From: Sulfurimonas sp.
GTDB taxonomy: Bacteria; Campylobacterota; Campylobacteria; Campylobacterales; Sulfurimonadaceae
Length of the DNA: 57,913 bases
Assembly (NCBI GenBank): GCA_027063645.1
Contig: JAMORK010000043.1
Location: 1 to 57,913, forward strand
Reading direction: 5' to 3'
Shown here: in pieces, positions 36,218 through 44,598 of the stretch
Position numbering within the stretch: the first letter of the stretch is position 1
Layout: every line of letters starts with the position of its first letter
The notes under the pieces: model-generated
Told to the model about the DNA's origin: nothing
Databases searched by the model: none
Seen by the model: the letters and a program-made list of their open reading frames with translations, nothing else
Translations under genes and position numbers: made by a program

Positions 36218-36634
36218 ATGTCGAAAATATATAAAGATGAGACCACTCAAGAGTGGTACTTTTCTAAAGATAGTTATATACTAAGTGAAACAGATGACAA
36301 GGGAATAATCCTCTATGCAAATGAACTTTTTTGTGAGATTGCTGATTATAAAATTGAAGATCTCTTAGGCCAACCCCATAATATCGTTAGACATCCAGAT
36401 ATGCCACGAATCGCTTTTAAAGGTTTGTGGGATGATATACAATCCAAGGGGTTTTGGAGAGGAATAGTAAAAAACATAAGAAAAGATCGTGGATATTACT
36501 GGGTAGATGCTACTGTTTTAAGAAAGGTTCAAAGTGATGGTTCTGTGACTTATCTTTCCATCAGAAGGGCACCAAATAGAGCAGAAGTGGAGGCTTGTGT
36601 AACACTTTATGCAGAGTTAAAGTCTCAAGAGTAG
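36218..36634 (+). CDS. Single PAS-domain protein (Aer-like redox sensor)
   Basis: This 138-residue protein is one PAS domain of the Aer type: TDDKGIILYANELFCEIADY, then GQPHNIVRHPDMPRIAFKGLWDDIQSKGFWRGIVKNIRKDRGYYWVDA. This set of residues binds FAD in energy-taxis receptors. It has no signalling output domain, so it must act through a partner; Campylobacter CetB is a comparable PAS-only protein that pairs with CetA. It stands alone between rsmI and the TrmH-family gene. Confidence 0.87.
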   Translation: MSKIYKDETTQEWYFSKDSYILSETDDKGIILYANELFCEIADYKIEDLLGQPHNIVRHPDMPRIAFKGLWDDIQSKGFWRGIVKNIRKDRGYYWVDATVLRKVQSDGSVTYLSIRRAPNRAEVEACVTLYAELKSQE

Positions 36635-36654
36635 TAAATGTGTTTTTTTTTAGC

Positions 36655-36660
36655 TAAAAT
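36655..36660 (+). promoter_or_regulatory. -10 box (TAAAAT) almost touching the TrmH-family start codon
   Basis: A run of nine T's and AGC precede TAAAAT. Transcription would begin about 7 bases later, at or next to the ATG at 36667, predicting a leaderless mRNA. No ribosome-binding site is present. Confidence 0.45.
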
Positions 36661-36666
36661 ACTTTT

Positions 36667-37347
36667 ATGTTAATTTATGCAAAACAACCAATATATTATA
36701 TTATAAACAAATACCCTCAAAAAATTAAAACTCTTTACCTTGCTAAAGAGATAGAAAAAAAAGAGTATTCTCGTCTGATGAAGATGGGATTTCCCATCAA
36801 ACGTATCCCTAATGAAGCTGCACAAAAGATGTGTAAAAATGCTTCTCATCAGGGCTTTTTAGCTGAGGTAGATAACTACCATCTTCAACCCTATGACTTC
36901 TTCTTTGAAAAAAAATTCGTTCTTGTTTTAGCAGGTCTTACCGATGTTGGAAACATTGGAGCTATTGTAAGAAGTGCTTATGCTCTTGGTGTTGATGCTA
37001 TTATCGCTTGTGGTGTAAAGTCTTTACCGTTAGAAACAATCGTTAGAACAAGTACTGGAGCACTTTTTGATATGCCTTTTGCTATTGAGCATAATATCCA
37101 TGATGTCCTTAATGATCTAAAAATGTCAGGATTTAGCTCTTATGGTGCAGATATGAATGGTCGCGATATTCGTGATGTTTACATAGAGAAAAAAAGGGTA
37201 CTTGTTTTAGGTAATGAGGGAGAGGGGCTTACTTCTCGTGTTGTTTCTAAGCTTGACAATGTCGTAAGTATAGCAATGAAGCATGAGTTTGATTCTTTAA
37301 ATGTTAGTGTAGCAGCAGCTATTTTGATGGATAGGATGAGAATATGA
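36667..37347 (+). CDS. TrmH/SpoU-family RNA 2'-O-ribose methyltransferase (RlmB-like)
   Basis: This 226-residue SPOUT enzyme has the SpoU motif 1 LAGLTDVGNIGAIVRSAYALG, motif 2 VLVLGNEGEGLTSRVV and motif 3 VSIAMKHEFDSLNVSVAAAILMDRM. An N-terminal substrate-binding region starts LIYAKQPIYYIINKYPQKI. It probably methylates G2251 of 23S rRNA or a similar site. The stop overlaps the next gene by 4 bases. Confidence 0.9.
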   Translation: MLIYAKQPIYYIINKYPQKIKTLYLAKEIEKKEYSRLMKMGFPIKRIPNEAAQKMCKNASHQGFLAEVDNYHLQPYDFFFEKKFVLVLAGLTDVGNIGAIVRSAYALGVDAIIACGVKSLPLETIVRTSTGALFDMPFAIEHNIHDVLNDLKMSGFSSYGADMNGRDIRDVYIEKKRVLVLGNEGEGLTSRVVSKLDNVVSIAMKHEFDSLNVSVAAAILMDRMRI

Positions 37348-38165
37348 GTGAAGATTTAAATCGTTTAAAAGAGATAGGTGCACAGAAAATTTATGAAGAT
37401 ACACATATAGCTTTAAAGTATGTGCAAAGTGTGATTCATGAGAGTTTTGAAGGTTTAAATCGAGTCCAATTCTTAGGTTTTGTCTCCATACTTGAGAGAG
37501 AGTATAGGATTGATTTAGGAGACCTAAAAGCGGATGGTATCACTTACTTTGATAGTATAAATTCAAAAGAAAACATCAATCAAGGTGTTTTCGTTTCTCC
37601 AAAAAGAACGAAAAAGTTTGGCTTGGTTTATATCATCATAGCATTAGTGTTATTTGCCCTTGTTGCTTTTTTCTCTTTAGAAAATCAAGATACCTCAGAA
37701 GTAAGAAAATTAGATGATACTGCAATTGAGTCTGCACAAAAAACGATAGAACCAAAAGAGACCATAAAACCTCTTGCTGTTATAGAAGATACAAACGATA
37801 CAAAGTTAGCAGATGTAAACATGAGTGTAATTACTACACCTATAGAGGAAGAAAAGGTAGTAGAGGAAAAAAAAGCGATAGTACCTCAGTCCTTGCAGAT
37901 AAAACCACTTTCTAGATTATGGATTGGGTATATAGATGTAAAAAAAAGAGTAAAAAAACAAACAGTAATTAAAAAATCACTCTCATTAGATCCTACTAAG
38001 GAGTGGTTACTCTCTTTAGGACATGGTAATGTAGAGATAGAGATCAATGGAAAGGTTCAAAAATTCCACTCTACTCAAAGTGTACGTTTTATTTACAAGG
38101 ATGGAAAACTTAGACAACTAAGTATCGATGAATTTAAGAAACTCAACAAAGGTCGTCTATGGTAA
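37344..38165 (+). CDS. RodZ-like membrane protein with N-terminal helix-turn-helix
   Basis: This 273-residue protein has a cytoplasmic N-terminus (residues 10-60) with the pattern IYEDTHIALKYVQSVIHESFEGLNRVQFLGFVSILEREYRIDL, like the RodZ/HTH_25 domain. A basic stretch and a transmembrane helix (about 92-112, FGLVYIIIALVLFALVAFF), an acidic linker and a C-terminal domain follow. RodZ tethers MreB in rod-shaped cells. The match is by pattern only. It overlaps its neighbours by 4 and 7 bases. Confidence 0.65.
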   Translation: MSEDLNRLKEIGAQKIYEDTHIALKYVQSVIHESFEGLNRVQFLGFVSILEREYRIDLGDLKADGITYFDSINSKENINQGVFVSPKRTKKFGLVYIIIALVLFALVAFFSLENQDTSEVRKLDDTAIESAQKTIEPKETIKPLAVIEDTNDTKLADVNMSVITTPIEEEKVVEEKKAIVPQSLQIKPLSRLWIGYIDVKKRVKKQTVIKKSLSLDPTKEWLLSLGHGNVEIEINGKVQKFHSTQSVRFIYKDGKLRQLSIDEFKKLNKGRLW

Positions 38166-38995
38166 AAGTCTTTCTCTCTTTTTTATTACTATTTAGCCTC
38201 ACTTATGCAGAGGAGATGGTTGAGCAAGATCTTTTAAGTACAAAGATACAAAGTTTTGTAGATCCTGAAGTTTATACAGAGAATAAGGCCTTTATAGATC
38301 TTATCTTTGAATCAAAAGAAAATTTTTACGTCAATGATCGGGTAGATGTTGTAGCTATAATAAAAACACTCAAAGAAAATGGACTTTTAAAGCTTTTTTT
38401 TGATAAACCACAAGCACTCACACTCCATTTTAAGACAAATGGTTCCCCTTTATTTTTCGTGAAACTGATGGGGGATTCTTTACGAAATATTGGTTACTAT
38501 AGATATGTAACAGTTGGTTCAACTCGCAGTTCTGCTGAATTTGTTTGGAGTATCAATCTTACATCAGAATATGCAACAGATCCATTGGTCTTACAAAATG
38601 AACTAAATAAAAGTGGATGTACAATTGTAGATATAGTAAGAAAAGACTCAAAAGAGTGGACTTATGTTATCGATATGGGAAATGGATATTTAAATTTACC
38701 AAAATTACAAGATAAGCAAGAGTTACGATTGAAGCGCTCTTTGTATGCGCATTGGCTCAATTGTGAAAACATAGAGGTGATTCGTATTACAAGCTCTAGA
38801 CGTAATAACTGGTACCCTTATATCGCTTATTATGATTCTTCACTCCATCTTCTTAAGGTGATTAAAGAGGATGAAAAAAGTAGGGCGATAAACCTCATTA
38901 TCCCAAAACGTGCAAAATATATAAAAATTTCAGATTTGTACACTTTGAAAAATGTAAAAGACGAGCTTGTGTTGAAGCCCACAGGGGAACGCTAA
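38159..38995 (+). CDS. Exported conserved hypothetical protein
   Basis: This 278-residue protein has a signal peptide (MVKVFLSFLLLFSLTYA) and a mixed alpha/beta body without cysteine pairs or known motifs. It overlaps the RodZ-like gene by 7 bases, so the two are coupled and may work together in the envelope. I recall a periplasmic protein gene in the equivalent place in C. jejuni, between the aminotransferase and a membrane protein gene. The function is unknown. Confidence 0.75.
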   Translation: MVKVFLSFLLLFSLTYAEEMVEQDLLSTKIQSFVDPEVYTENKAFIDLIFESKENFYVNDRVDVVAIIKTLKENGLLKLFFDKPQALTLHFKTNGSPLFFVKLMGDSLRNIGYYRYVTVGSTRSSAEFVWSINLTSEYATDPLVLQNELNKSGCTIVDIVRKDSKEWTYVIDMGNGYLNLPKLQDKQELRLKRSLYAHWLNCENIEVIRITSSRRNNWYPYIAYYDSSLHLLKVIKEDEKSRAINLIIPKRAKYIKISDLYTLKNVKDELVLKPTGER

Positions 38996-39026
38996 GCTCT
39001 CTTATCTTATTGTAATTATTTTTTGC

Positions 39027-39032
39027 TAAAAT
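39027..39032 (+). promoter_or_regulatory. -10 box of the alaC-hom operon
   Basis: TTTTTTGC precedes TAAAAT, the same extended motif seen before luxS and the TrmH-family gene. It lies 28 bases before the alaC ATG. Confidence 0.5.
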
Positions 39033-39059
39033 GTCACTAATAAATTTAGAGGGCTAAGT

Positions 39060-40280
39060 ATGTTTGATGAGATGAGATTTAACAGAGTTGAGAGATTGCC
39101 GAAGTATGTATTTGCTGAGGTTAACGACATTAAGATGGCCGAACGCCGTGCTGGTAAAGATGTTATAGATTTTTCTATGGGTAATCCAGATGGTGATACT
39201 CCAGAGCACATCCGTGCAAAACTTGTTGAATCGGCCCAAAAAACAAAAACACATGGTTACTCCACTTCTAAGGGTATACCTAAACTTCTTAAAGCGATTG
39301 CAGACTGGTATGAGCGACGTTATGATTGTGTACTAGACCCAGAGACTGAATGTGTCGCAACTATGGGTTCTAAAGAGGGATATGCACACCTTACATATGC
39401 TATTACCAACCCTGGTGATGTAGCAGTAGTTCCTGATCCTACTTACCCTATTCATGAGTATTCATTTATCTTAGCAGGTGGAAATGTTATCAAATTTGGT
39501 ATAGAGTTTGATGAGCATTACCGTGTAGATGAAGACAAGTTTTTTGAATCTTTAGAAAAAGTGTTTAAAGAGTCCTCTCCAAAACCAAAGTTTGTGCTTG
39601 TGAACTTTCCACATAACCCAACAACTGCAACGGTAACTCCAGATTTTTATACTCGTTTAGTGGCAATGGCTAAAGAGAAACGTTTTTATGTTATCTCAGA
39701 TATTGCATATGGTGATATCACTTTTGATGGGTATAAAACGCCATCAATTATGTCAGTTCCAGGTGCAAAAGATGTAGCAGTAGAGTCATTTACTCTTTCT
39801 AAATCGTACAATATGGCAGGATGGCGTGTAGGTTTCTTTGTAGGAAATCCTAGACTTATAGGTGCACTACAAAAGATTAAATCTTGGTTAGATTATGGGA
39901 TGTTTACACCTATTCAAGTAGCTGCGACAGTTGCACTTAATGGTGATCAACAATGTGTACAAGATATTACAGATAAATATAACCATCGTCAAGAGGTTCT
40001 TATTGAGGCATTTGATAGAGCTGGATGGCATATCAACAAAAATGAGGCAAGTATGTTCTCATGGGCAAAGATTCCAGAGTGTGCAGCACATCTTGGTTCT
40101 TTAGAGTTTTCAAAACGCCTTCTTACAGAAGCTGGTGTTGCAGTAGCTCCTGGGATTGGTTTTGGTGAGTATGGTGAGGGTTATGTTCGTATTGCTCTTA
40201 TTGAAAATGACAACCGTATCCGTCAGGCAGCACGTAATATCAAAGAGTTTTTAAAACAGTTTCAAGAGGAAGCAAAATAG
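39060..40280 (+). CDS. alaC: AlaC-like class I/II aminotransferase
   Basis: This 406-residue PLP enzyme resembles E. coli AlaC along its length: RVERLPKYVFAEVNDIKMAERRAGKDVIDFSMGNPDGDTPEHI, THGYSTSKGIPKLLKAIADWY, and the PLP lysine in SFTLSKSYNMAGWRVGF. AlaC makes alanine from pyruvate and glutamate; homologues in this phylum are often annotated as LL-diaminopimelate aminotransferase. It directly precedes hom with no gap. Confidence 0.88.
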   Translation: MFDEMRFNRVERLPKYVFAEVNDIKMAERRAGKDVIDFSMGNPDGDTPEHIRAKLVESAQKTKTHGYSTSKGIPKLLKAIADWYERRYDCVLDPETECVATMGSKEGYAHLTYAITNPGDVAVVPDPTYPIHEYSFILAGGNVIKFGIEFDEHYRVDEDKFFESLEKVFKESSPKPKFVLVNFPHNPTTATVTPDFYTRLVAMAKEKRFYVISDIAYGDITFDGYKTPSIMSVPGAKDVAVESFTLSKSYNMAGWRVGFFVGNPRLIGALQKIKSWLDYGMFTPIQVAATVALNGDQQCVQDITDKYNHRQEVLIEAFDRAGWHINKNEASMFSWAKIPECAAHLGSLEFSKRLLTEAGVAVAPGIGFGEYGEGYVRIALIENDNRIRQAARNIKEFLKQFQEEAK

Positions 40281-41543
40281 ATGATTAAAGTTGGAATAAT
40301 TGGTGTAGGAACTGTTGGAGCGAGTGTTGCAAATATCTTAAAAGACAATGCAGATGTTATCTCTGCCCGTGCAGGTGTAGATATTGTTGCAAAAAGTGGA
40401 GTAGTAAAAAATCTCTCTAAAGATCGTGGTGTAGATATTACCCTTAGCGACAATGTAGATGATGTACTTAATGATCCTGAAATTGACATCGTAGTTGAAC
40501 TTATGGGTGGAGTTGAAGAGCCTTTTGAGGTTGTAAAACGTGCACTTAATGCTGGAAAAGCAGTTGTTACGGCAAATAAAGCACTTTTAGCATACCACCG
40601 TTATGAGCTTCAAGATTTAGCAAAAAACATCGCGTTTGAGTATGAAGCAAGTGTTGCTGGTGGAATCCCTATCATCAATGCACTTCGTGATGGACTCTCA
40701 GCGAATCACATCGAATCTATCATGGGAATTATGAACGGTACCTGTAACTATATGATGACAAAGATGACAGATGAGGGAGTAAGCTATGATGCAATCCTTA
40801 AAGAGTCTCAAGAACTAGGGTATGCAGAAGCTGATCCAAGTTTTGATGTGGGTGGCTTTGATGCTGCTCATAAACTTCTTATTTTAGCTTCTATCGCTTA
40901 TGGTATCGATGCAAAACCTGAAGATATTCTCATTGAGGGTATTGATAATGTAAGAAGTGAAGATATCGAATTTGCTAAAGAGTTTGGTTATGCGATTAAG
41001 CTTCTTGGTATTGCAAGAAAAGATGGCAATGAAGTAGAGCTTCGCGTTCATGCTTGTCTTATCAAACAAGAGGAGATGATAGCAAAGATTGACGGTGTTA
41101 TGAATGCTATCTCTGTTGTTGGTGATAAAGTGGGTGAAACACTTTACTATGGTCCTGGTGCTGGTGGAGATGCTACTGCATCTGCTGTTGTTGCCAACAT
41201 CATAGATATTGCAAGAAGTGGAAAATCTACTCCAATGCTTGGATTTGACAGACCTATGGAGGGTGATAAACTCACACTCAAACCAACTGCTAACATAGAG
41301 AGTAAGTACTACTTACGTGTCAATGTTTCAGACAAGGCTGGCGTTTTAGCAAAACTTACGAAGATTTTTGAAGCACACTCTATCTCAATAGAGACAATGT
41401 TACAACGTCCAAGTGTAGATGCAAATGCAAACCTTCTTATCTCTACACATTTAGCAAAAGAGAGTGATATTCAAGCGATGATGACAGAACTTGAAGCACT
41501 TGATTTTGTGAACTCTGCTCCTGTTATGATCAGGATAGTATAA
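40281..41543 (+). CDS. hom: Homoserine dehydrogenase
   Basis: This 420-residue enzyme has the NAD(P) motif GIIGVGTVGASVA, the AGKAVVTANKALLA and MNGTCNYMMTKM segments, GYAEADPSFDVGGFDAAHKL, and a C-terminal ACT domain (about 345-420, YYLRVNVSDKAGVLAKLTKIF) for feedback control, usually by threonine. It reduces aspartate semialdehyde to homoserine on the way to methionine and threonine. Confidence 0.96.
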   Translation: MIKVGIIGVGTVGASVANILKDNADVISARAGVDIVAKSGVVKNLSKDRGVDITLSDNVDDVLNDPEIDIVVELMGGVEEPFEVVKRALNAGKAVVTANKALLAYHRYELQDLAKNIAFEYEASVAGGIPIINALRDGLSANHIESIMGIMNGTCNYMMTKMTDEGVSYDAILKESQELGYAEADPSFDVGGFDAAHKLLILASIAYGIDAKPEDILIEGIDNVRSEDIEFAKEFGYAIKLLGIARKDGNEVELRVHACLIKQEEMIAKIDGVMNAISVVGDKVGETLYYGPGAGGDATASAVVANIIDIARSGKSTPMLGFDRPMEGDKLTLKPTANIESKYYLRVNVSDKAGVLAKLTKIFEAHSISIETMLQRPSVDANANLLISTHLAKESDIQAMMTELEALDFVNSAPVMIRIV

Positions 41544-41550
41544 AAACGCG

Positions 41551-42282
41551 ATGAAAATTCTCATCACTGGTGCAAGCAGCGGTTTAGGTGCCCAACTTGC
41601 TCGCCAGTATGCCTCTTCAGAAAATGAGCTTATTCTTTTAGCAAGACGGGCCGATAAACTTTACTCCCTTAGAAAAGAACTCTACGAAAAATGTCAAGAT
41701 GTTAGTGTGATTGTGACTGATGTAACAGAGTTTGAAACACTACAAGAGAAAATAAAAACCATTGAAAATCTCGATATGGTGATACTCAATGCGGGTATCT
41801 CTCTTGGACATAATCAAGATATAACACCTATAGCCGAGTTTAAAAAACTTTATGATGTGAATGTACTCTCAAACCATGCAATACTAGAGATACTTTTACC
41901 AAAGTTTGAGAATAAGGGAAGTGGAAAGATTGTTTTTATCTCTTCACTCGCCTCGCTTTTTTCTATGCCAAGTTCAAAGGTTTACAGCTCCTCAAAAAGA
42001 GCTCTAAATGCTTATGCTGAAGGGATTCGGTACAAATATAAACCAAAAGGTATCGATGTACTTACAATCTTACCCGGTTTTATAAAAAGTGAACTTACTG
42101 ATAAAAATGATTTTGATATGCCTTTTTTACTAGACACTAGAGAGGGTGTCAAAAGGATAAAAAGTGCTATAGATGCGAACAAAGAGTTTTATCCTTTTCC
42201 CCTTAGATTTTATTTAATTATTCGACTTTTAAATCTACTTCCAAGCTTTTTAAGAGAGAAAATTGTAAACTCTGTGAGCTGA
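41551..42282 (+). CDS. Short-chain dehydrogenase/reductase
   Basis: This 243-residue SDR has the cofactor motif TGASSGLG at residues 6-13, LNAGIS (the NNAG equivalent), and the catalytic S-x12-Y-x3-K in FISSLASLFSMPSSKVYSSSKRALNAY. A C-terminal hydrophobic segment (FYLIIRLLNLLPSFL) may touch the membrane. It starts 7 bases after hom without a ribosome-binding site. The substrate is unknown. Confidence 0.88.
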   Translation: MKILITGASSGLGAQLARQYASSENELILLARRADKLYSLRKELYEKCQDVSVIVTDVTEFETLQEKIKTIENLDMVILNAGISLGHNQDITPIAEFKKLYDVNVLSNHAILEILLPKFENKGSGKIVFISSLASLFSMPSSKVYSSSKRALNAYAEGIRYKYKPKGIDVLTILPGFIKSELTDKNDFDMPFLLDTREGVKRIKSAIDANKEFYPFPLRFYLIIRLLNLLPSFLREKIVNSVS

Positions 42283-42292
42283 TAGTAATATA

Positions 42293-42365
42293 AAAATTTA
42301 AAATCTATTTTTTAAAGACAAATCCTCCCTTTAGTCTGAGCTTCAAAAAATAGCTTTTAAATTTT
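42293..42365. repeat. Long inverted repeat between the SDR and formate dehydrogenase genes
   Basis: Two 21-base arms (42293-42313 and 42345-42365) are inverse complements with a single mismatch. The loop of 31 bases contains CCTCCCTTT, complementary to ribosome-binding sequences. With A and T tracts on both sides it can act as a terminator in either direction, or fold in the leader of the following gene. -10-like TATAAG and AAGGATAGGG follow before the ATG at 42397. Confidence 0.7.
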
Positions 42366-42396
42366 AGCAGAGTAGAGTATAAGGATAGGGTAAATC

Positions 42397-44466
42397 ATGG
42401 AAAATATAGAAACAATAGACAGTGTATGTACATACTGTGGAGTAGGGTGTGATATCGCCGCACATGTAGACACTAAAGAGAATAAAATAGTAAAAATCTT
42501 TGCTCATCCAGATGGGGTTGTTTCTCAAGGGAAGCTCTGTATTAAAGGGAAATATGGTTTTGATTTTGTCTCTGATGAGAGTCGCCTTCGTATCCCTCGC
42601 ATAAGAAAATCTTGGTTAGAGAAAAATCCTGCTATTAAAGAGGTGGTTGCTCCGAGTTTGGTAGATTTAGACGATACTTGGTTTGAAACAGACTTAGAAA
42701 ACGCGACTACTGCCTGTGCTATGAAGATGAAAGAGACACAAGCAAACTATGGAAGAAAGTCTATATGTTCTATTGGTGGGGCTCGTACATCTTGTGAGTC
42801 TTCTTACCTTTTTCAAAAATTTACACGCCATACTTTGAATTCTCCCCATGTTGACAACTGTGCTCGCGTTTGTCACTCTCCATCATTAAGTGGTATGAGA
42901 GTAACCATTGGTGAGGGTGCTGCAACTAATCCTTACAATGATATCTATAACTGTGAATTTATGATAGTGATCGGATCAAACACTACGGAAGCTCACCCTA
43001 TCATAGCAAACCGTATCATTGATGTGGCGAGAGAAAATGATAACTTGGCTGTTTTTGATGTTCGTGAGATTAAGCTACACCGTTTTTCAAAATATAAAGC
43101 GATTATGCCACACGAGGCAAACCTATTAACACTTAATATGCTCGCTTATGTAATTATTGATGAAGAGCTTTACGATGAGTCTTTCTTGGAAGATAGAACG
43201 GCTGGTTTTGCTGATTTTAAAGAAAAAATCATGAATGATCCTTATGCAAATCCTGATTATTATAAAGAGATTGAGGGGTATGAGTATCTCTCTAAGATGA
43301 TTCGTAAAGTGGCTCGTGAGTATGCACTTAAAAAATCTATGATCTTTTGGGGACTTGGAATTACTGAACACTTAGATGGCTCTTATGCTGTTATGGCAAT
43401 GGTTCATTTAGCTCTTATGACAGGCAACATAGGAAAAGCTGGAGCAGGGCTTATGCCTCTTCGTGGTCAAAATAATGTACAAGGAACTTGTGATATGGGT
43501 ATGCTTCCATATTACGACCCAGATTATCAAACACCAAAAGAGGTGGGTCTTATGACTCCTCAACTTGTGGATGAGATGTTAGAAGATAGAGTAAAAGTGG
43601 TGCTAAACATTGGTGAAGATTTGACGCATATCCATCCAAACCTTAACAAAATCGACCGTGCATTTGAGAAGCTCGATATGATTTTTGTGCAAGAACTTTT
43701 TATGACAGATATTGCCTCTCGTGCCGACATCGTAGTAGGTGTAAAATCTGCTTATGAAAAAACAGGTGTCTATGTAAACGCCATGAGACGTCTGCACCTC
43801 TCACAACCTCTTGTGAAATCTGATTTACCAGATGATTGGGAAGTGCTTCAAATTTTAGACAATAAAATGGGTGGAAGTGCTGATTATAAATCAAGTAAAG
43901 ATGTTTGGGAAGAGGTGCAACGTGTAGCTTACAGACGTTTTTCAGGTGCAGATTACCATAGACTTGAAAAACACCGTAAACGCGGTCTTCAATGGCCAGT
44001 TCATACAGAAGATACACCGATTTTACATCAACTGGACTTCCGTACAGATGATGGACTAGGACACTTTAAATACAACCAGTACAGACTTCGTGGGATGATT
44101 CAAGAGATAATGGAGAAAAAACTACAAGGGTACCATTTAAGTACAGGTCGTACACTCGCACACTATAACAATGCAGCACAAACTTCAAAAAGTGAAAAGC
44201 TTATGAGTCGTTATGATGAAGATATACTTCTTGTGTGTGAAGAGGATGCTTCTGACTTTACAAGTGAGAAAGTTATACTTAAAAGTGCATACGGAGAAAC
44301 AACTCCACTTACTGTAAAAATTACAGATAAAGTACAACCAAAAACTCTCTTTGTAACATTCCATCATGCAAAAAGTAAGATTAATGCCCTCTTTGGTGAT
44401 GCAAGAGATGAGGTTATTTTAACGGCTGCATTTAAGACTATTAAGGTTGAGGTTGTTAACTGTTAG
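42397..44466 (+). CDS. Molybdopterin oxidoreductase, formate dehydrogenase H-like (cysteine form)
   Basis: This 689-residue protein has an N-terminal [4Fe-4S] site C11-x2-C14-x3-C18-x29-C48. The molybdenum ligand region DNCARVCHSPSLSGM has C159 at the place of selenocysteine in E. coli FdhF. FGLGITEHLDG-like, GRQN-like (PLRGQNNVQGTCDMG) and a C-terminal molybdopterin-binding domain follow. It has no Tat signal, so it is cytoplasmic. No beta or gamma subunit, cytochrome or chaperone gene is adjacent. It probably oxidises formate with an unlinked electron partner; another molybdopterin substrate cannot be excluded. Confidence 0.85.
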   Translation: MENIETIDSVCTYCGVGCDIAAHVDTKENKIVKIFAHPDGVVSQGKLCIKGKYGFDFVSDESRLRIPRIRKSWLEKNPAIKEVVAPSLVDLDDTWFETDLENATTACAMKMKETQANYGRKSICSIGGARTSCESSYLFQKFTRHTLNSPHVDNCARVCHSPSLSGMRVTIGEGAATNPYNDIYNCEFMIVIGSNTTEAHPIIANRIIDVARENDNLAVFDVREIKLHRFSKYKAIMPHEANLLTLNMLAYVIIDEELYDESFLEDRTAGFADFKEKIMNDPYANPDYYKEIEGYEYLSKMIRKVAREYALKKSMIFWGLGITEHLDGSYAVMAMVHLALMTGNIGKAGAGLMPLRGQNNVQGTCDMGMLPYYDPDYQTPKEVGLMTPQLVDEMLEDRVKVVLNIGEDLTHIHPNLNKIDRAFEKLDMIFVQELFMTDIASRADIVVGVKSAYEKTGVYVNAMRRLHLSQPLVKSDLPDDWEVLQILDNKMGGSADYKSSKDVWEEVQRVAYRRFSGADYHRLEKHRKRGLQWPVHTEDTPILHQLDFRTDDGLGHFKYNQYRLRGMIQEIMEKKLQGYHLSTGRTLAHYNNAAQTSKSEKLMSRYDEDILLVCEEDASDFTSEKVILKSAYGETTPLTVKITDKVQPKTLFVTFHHAKSKINALFGDARDEVILTAAFKTIKVEVVNC

Positions 44467-44469
44467 GTT

Positions 44470-44498
44470 TTGACTTATTAGTGTGCATTTGATATAAT
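44470..44498 (+). promoter_or_regulatory. Near-consensus sigma70 promoter of the small RNA
   Basis: TTGACT (44470-44475) and TATAAT (44493-44498) are separated by exactly 17 bases, an unusually complete promoter for this phylum. It begins 3 bases after the formate dehydrogenase stop codon. The predicted start of transcription is about 44505. Confidence 0.8.
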
Positions 44499-44504
44499 AT
44501 GGAT

Positions 44505-44598
44505 GAAACACTGTTATTTCTTTTATGTTGTAGGTGACTCCTACTAATGTATTGGGTTGAAGGGCGACTAGATTTATTTCTAGTCGCCCTTTTTTTTT
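44505..44598 (+). ncRNA. Candidate regulatory small RNA (possible RNA antitoxin)
   Basis: A transcript of about 94 nt would run from the strong promoter at 44470-44498 to the terminator T run at 44591-44598. It contains AACACTGTTATTTCTTT (44507-44523), a small hairpin GTAGG-TGACT-CCTAC (44530-44544), GTATTGGGTT (44549-44558) and the terminator stem. The first and third segments are together complementary to a continuous 27-nt stretch covering the ribosome-binding site and start codon of the peptide ORF at 44639. No ORF with a ribosome-binding site is present in it. The RNA is inferred; expression is not shown. Confidence 0.7.

Noticed and set aside
43700-44017. Minus-strand ORF of 105 residues inside the formate dehydrogenase gene
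   Set aside because: Antisense to a conserved coding region with no independent support.
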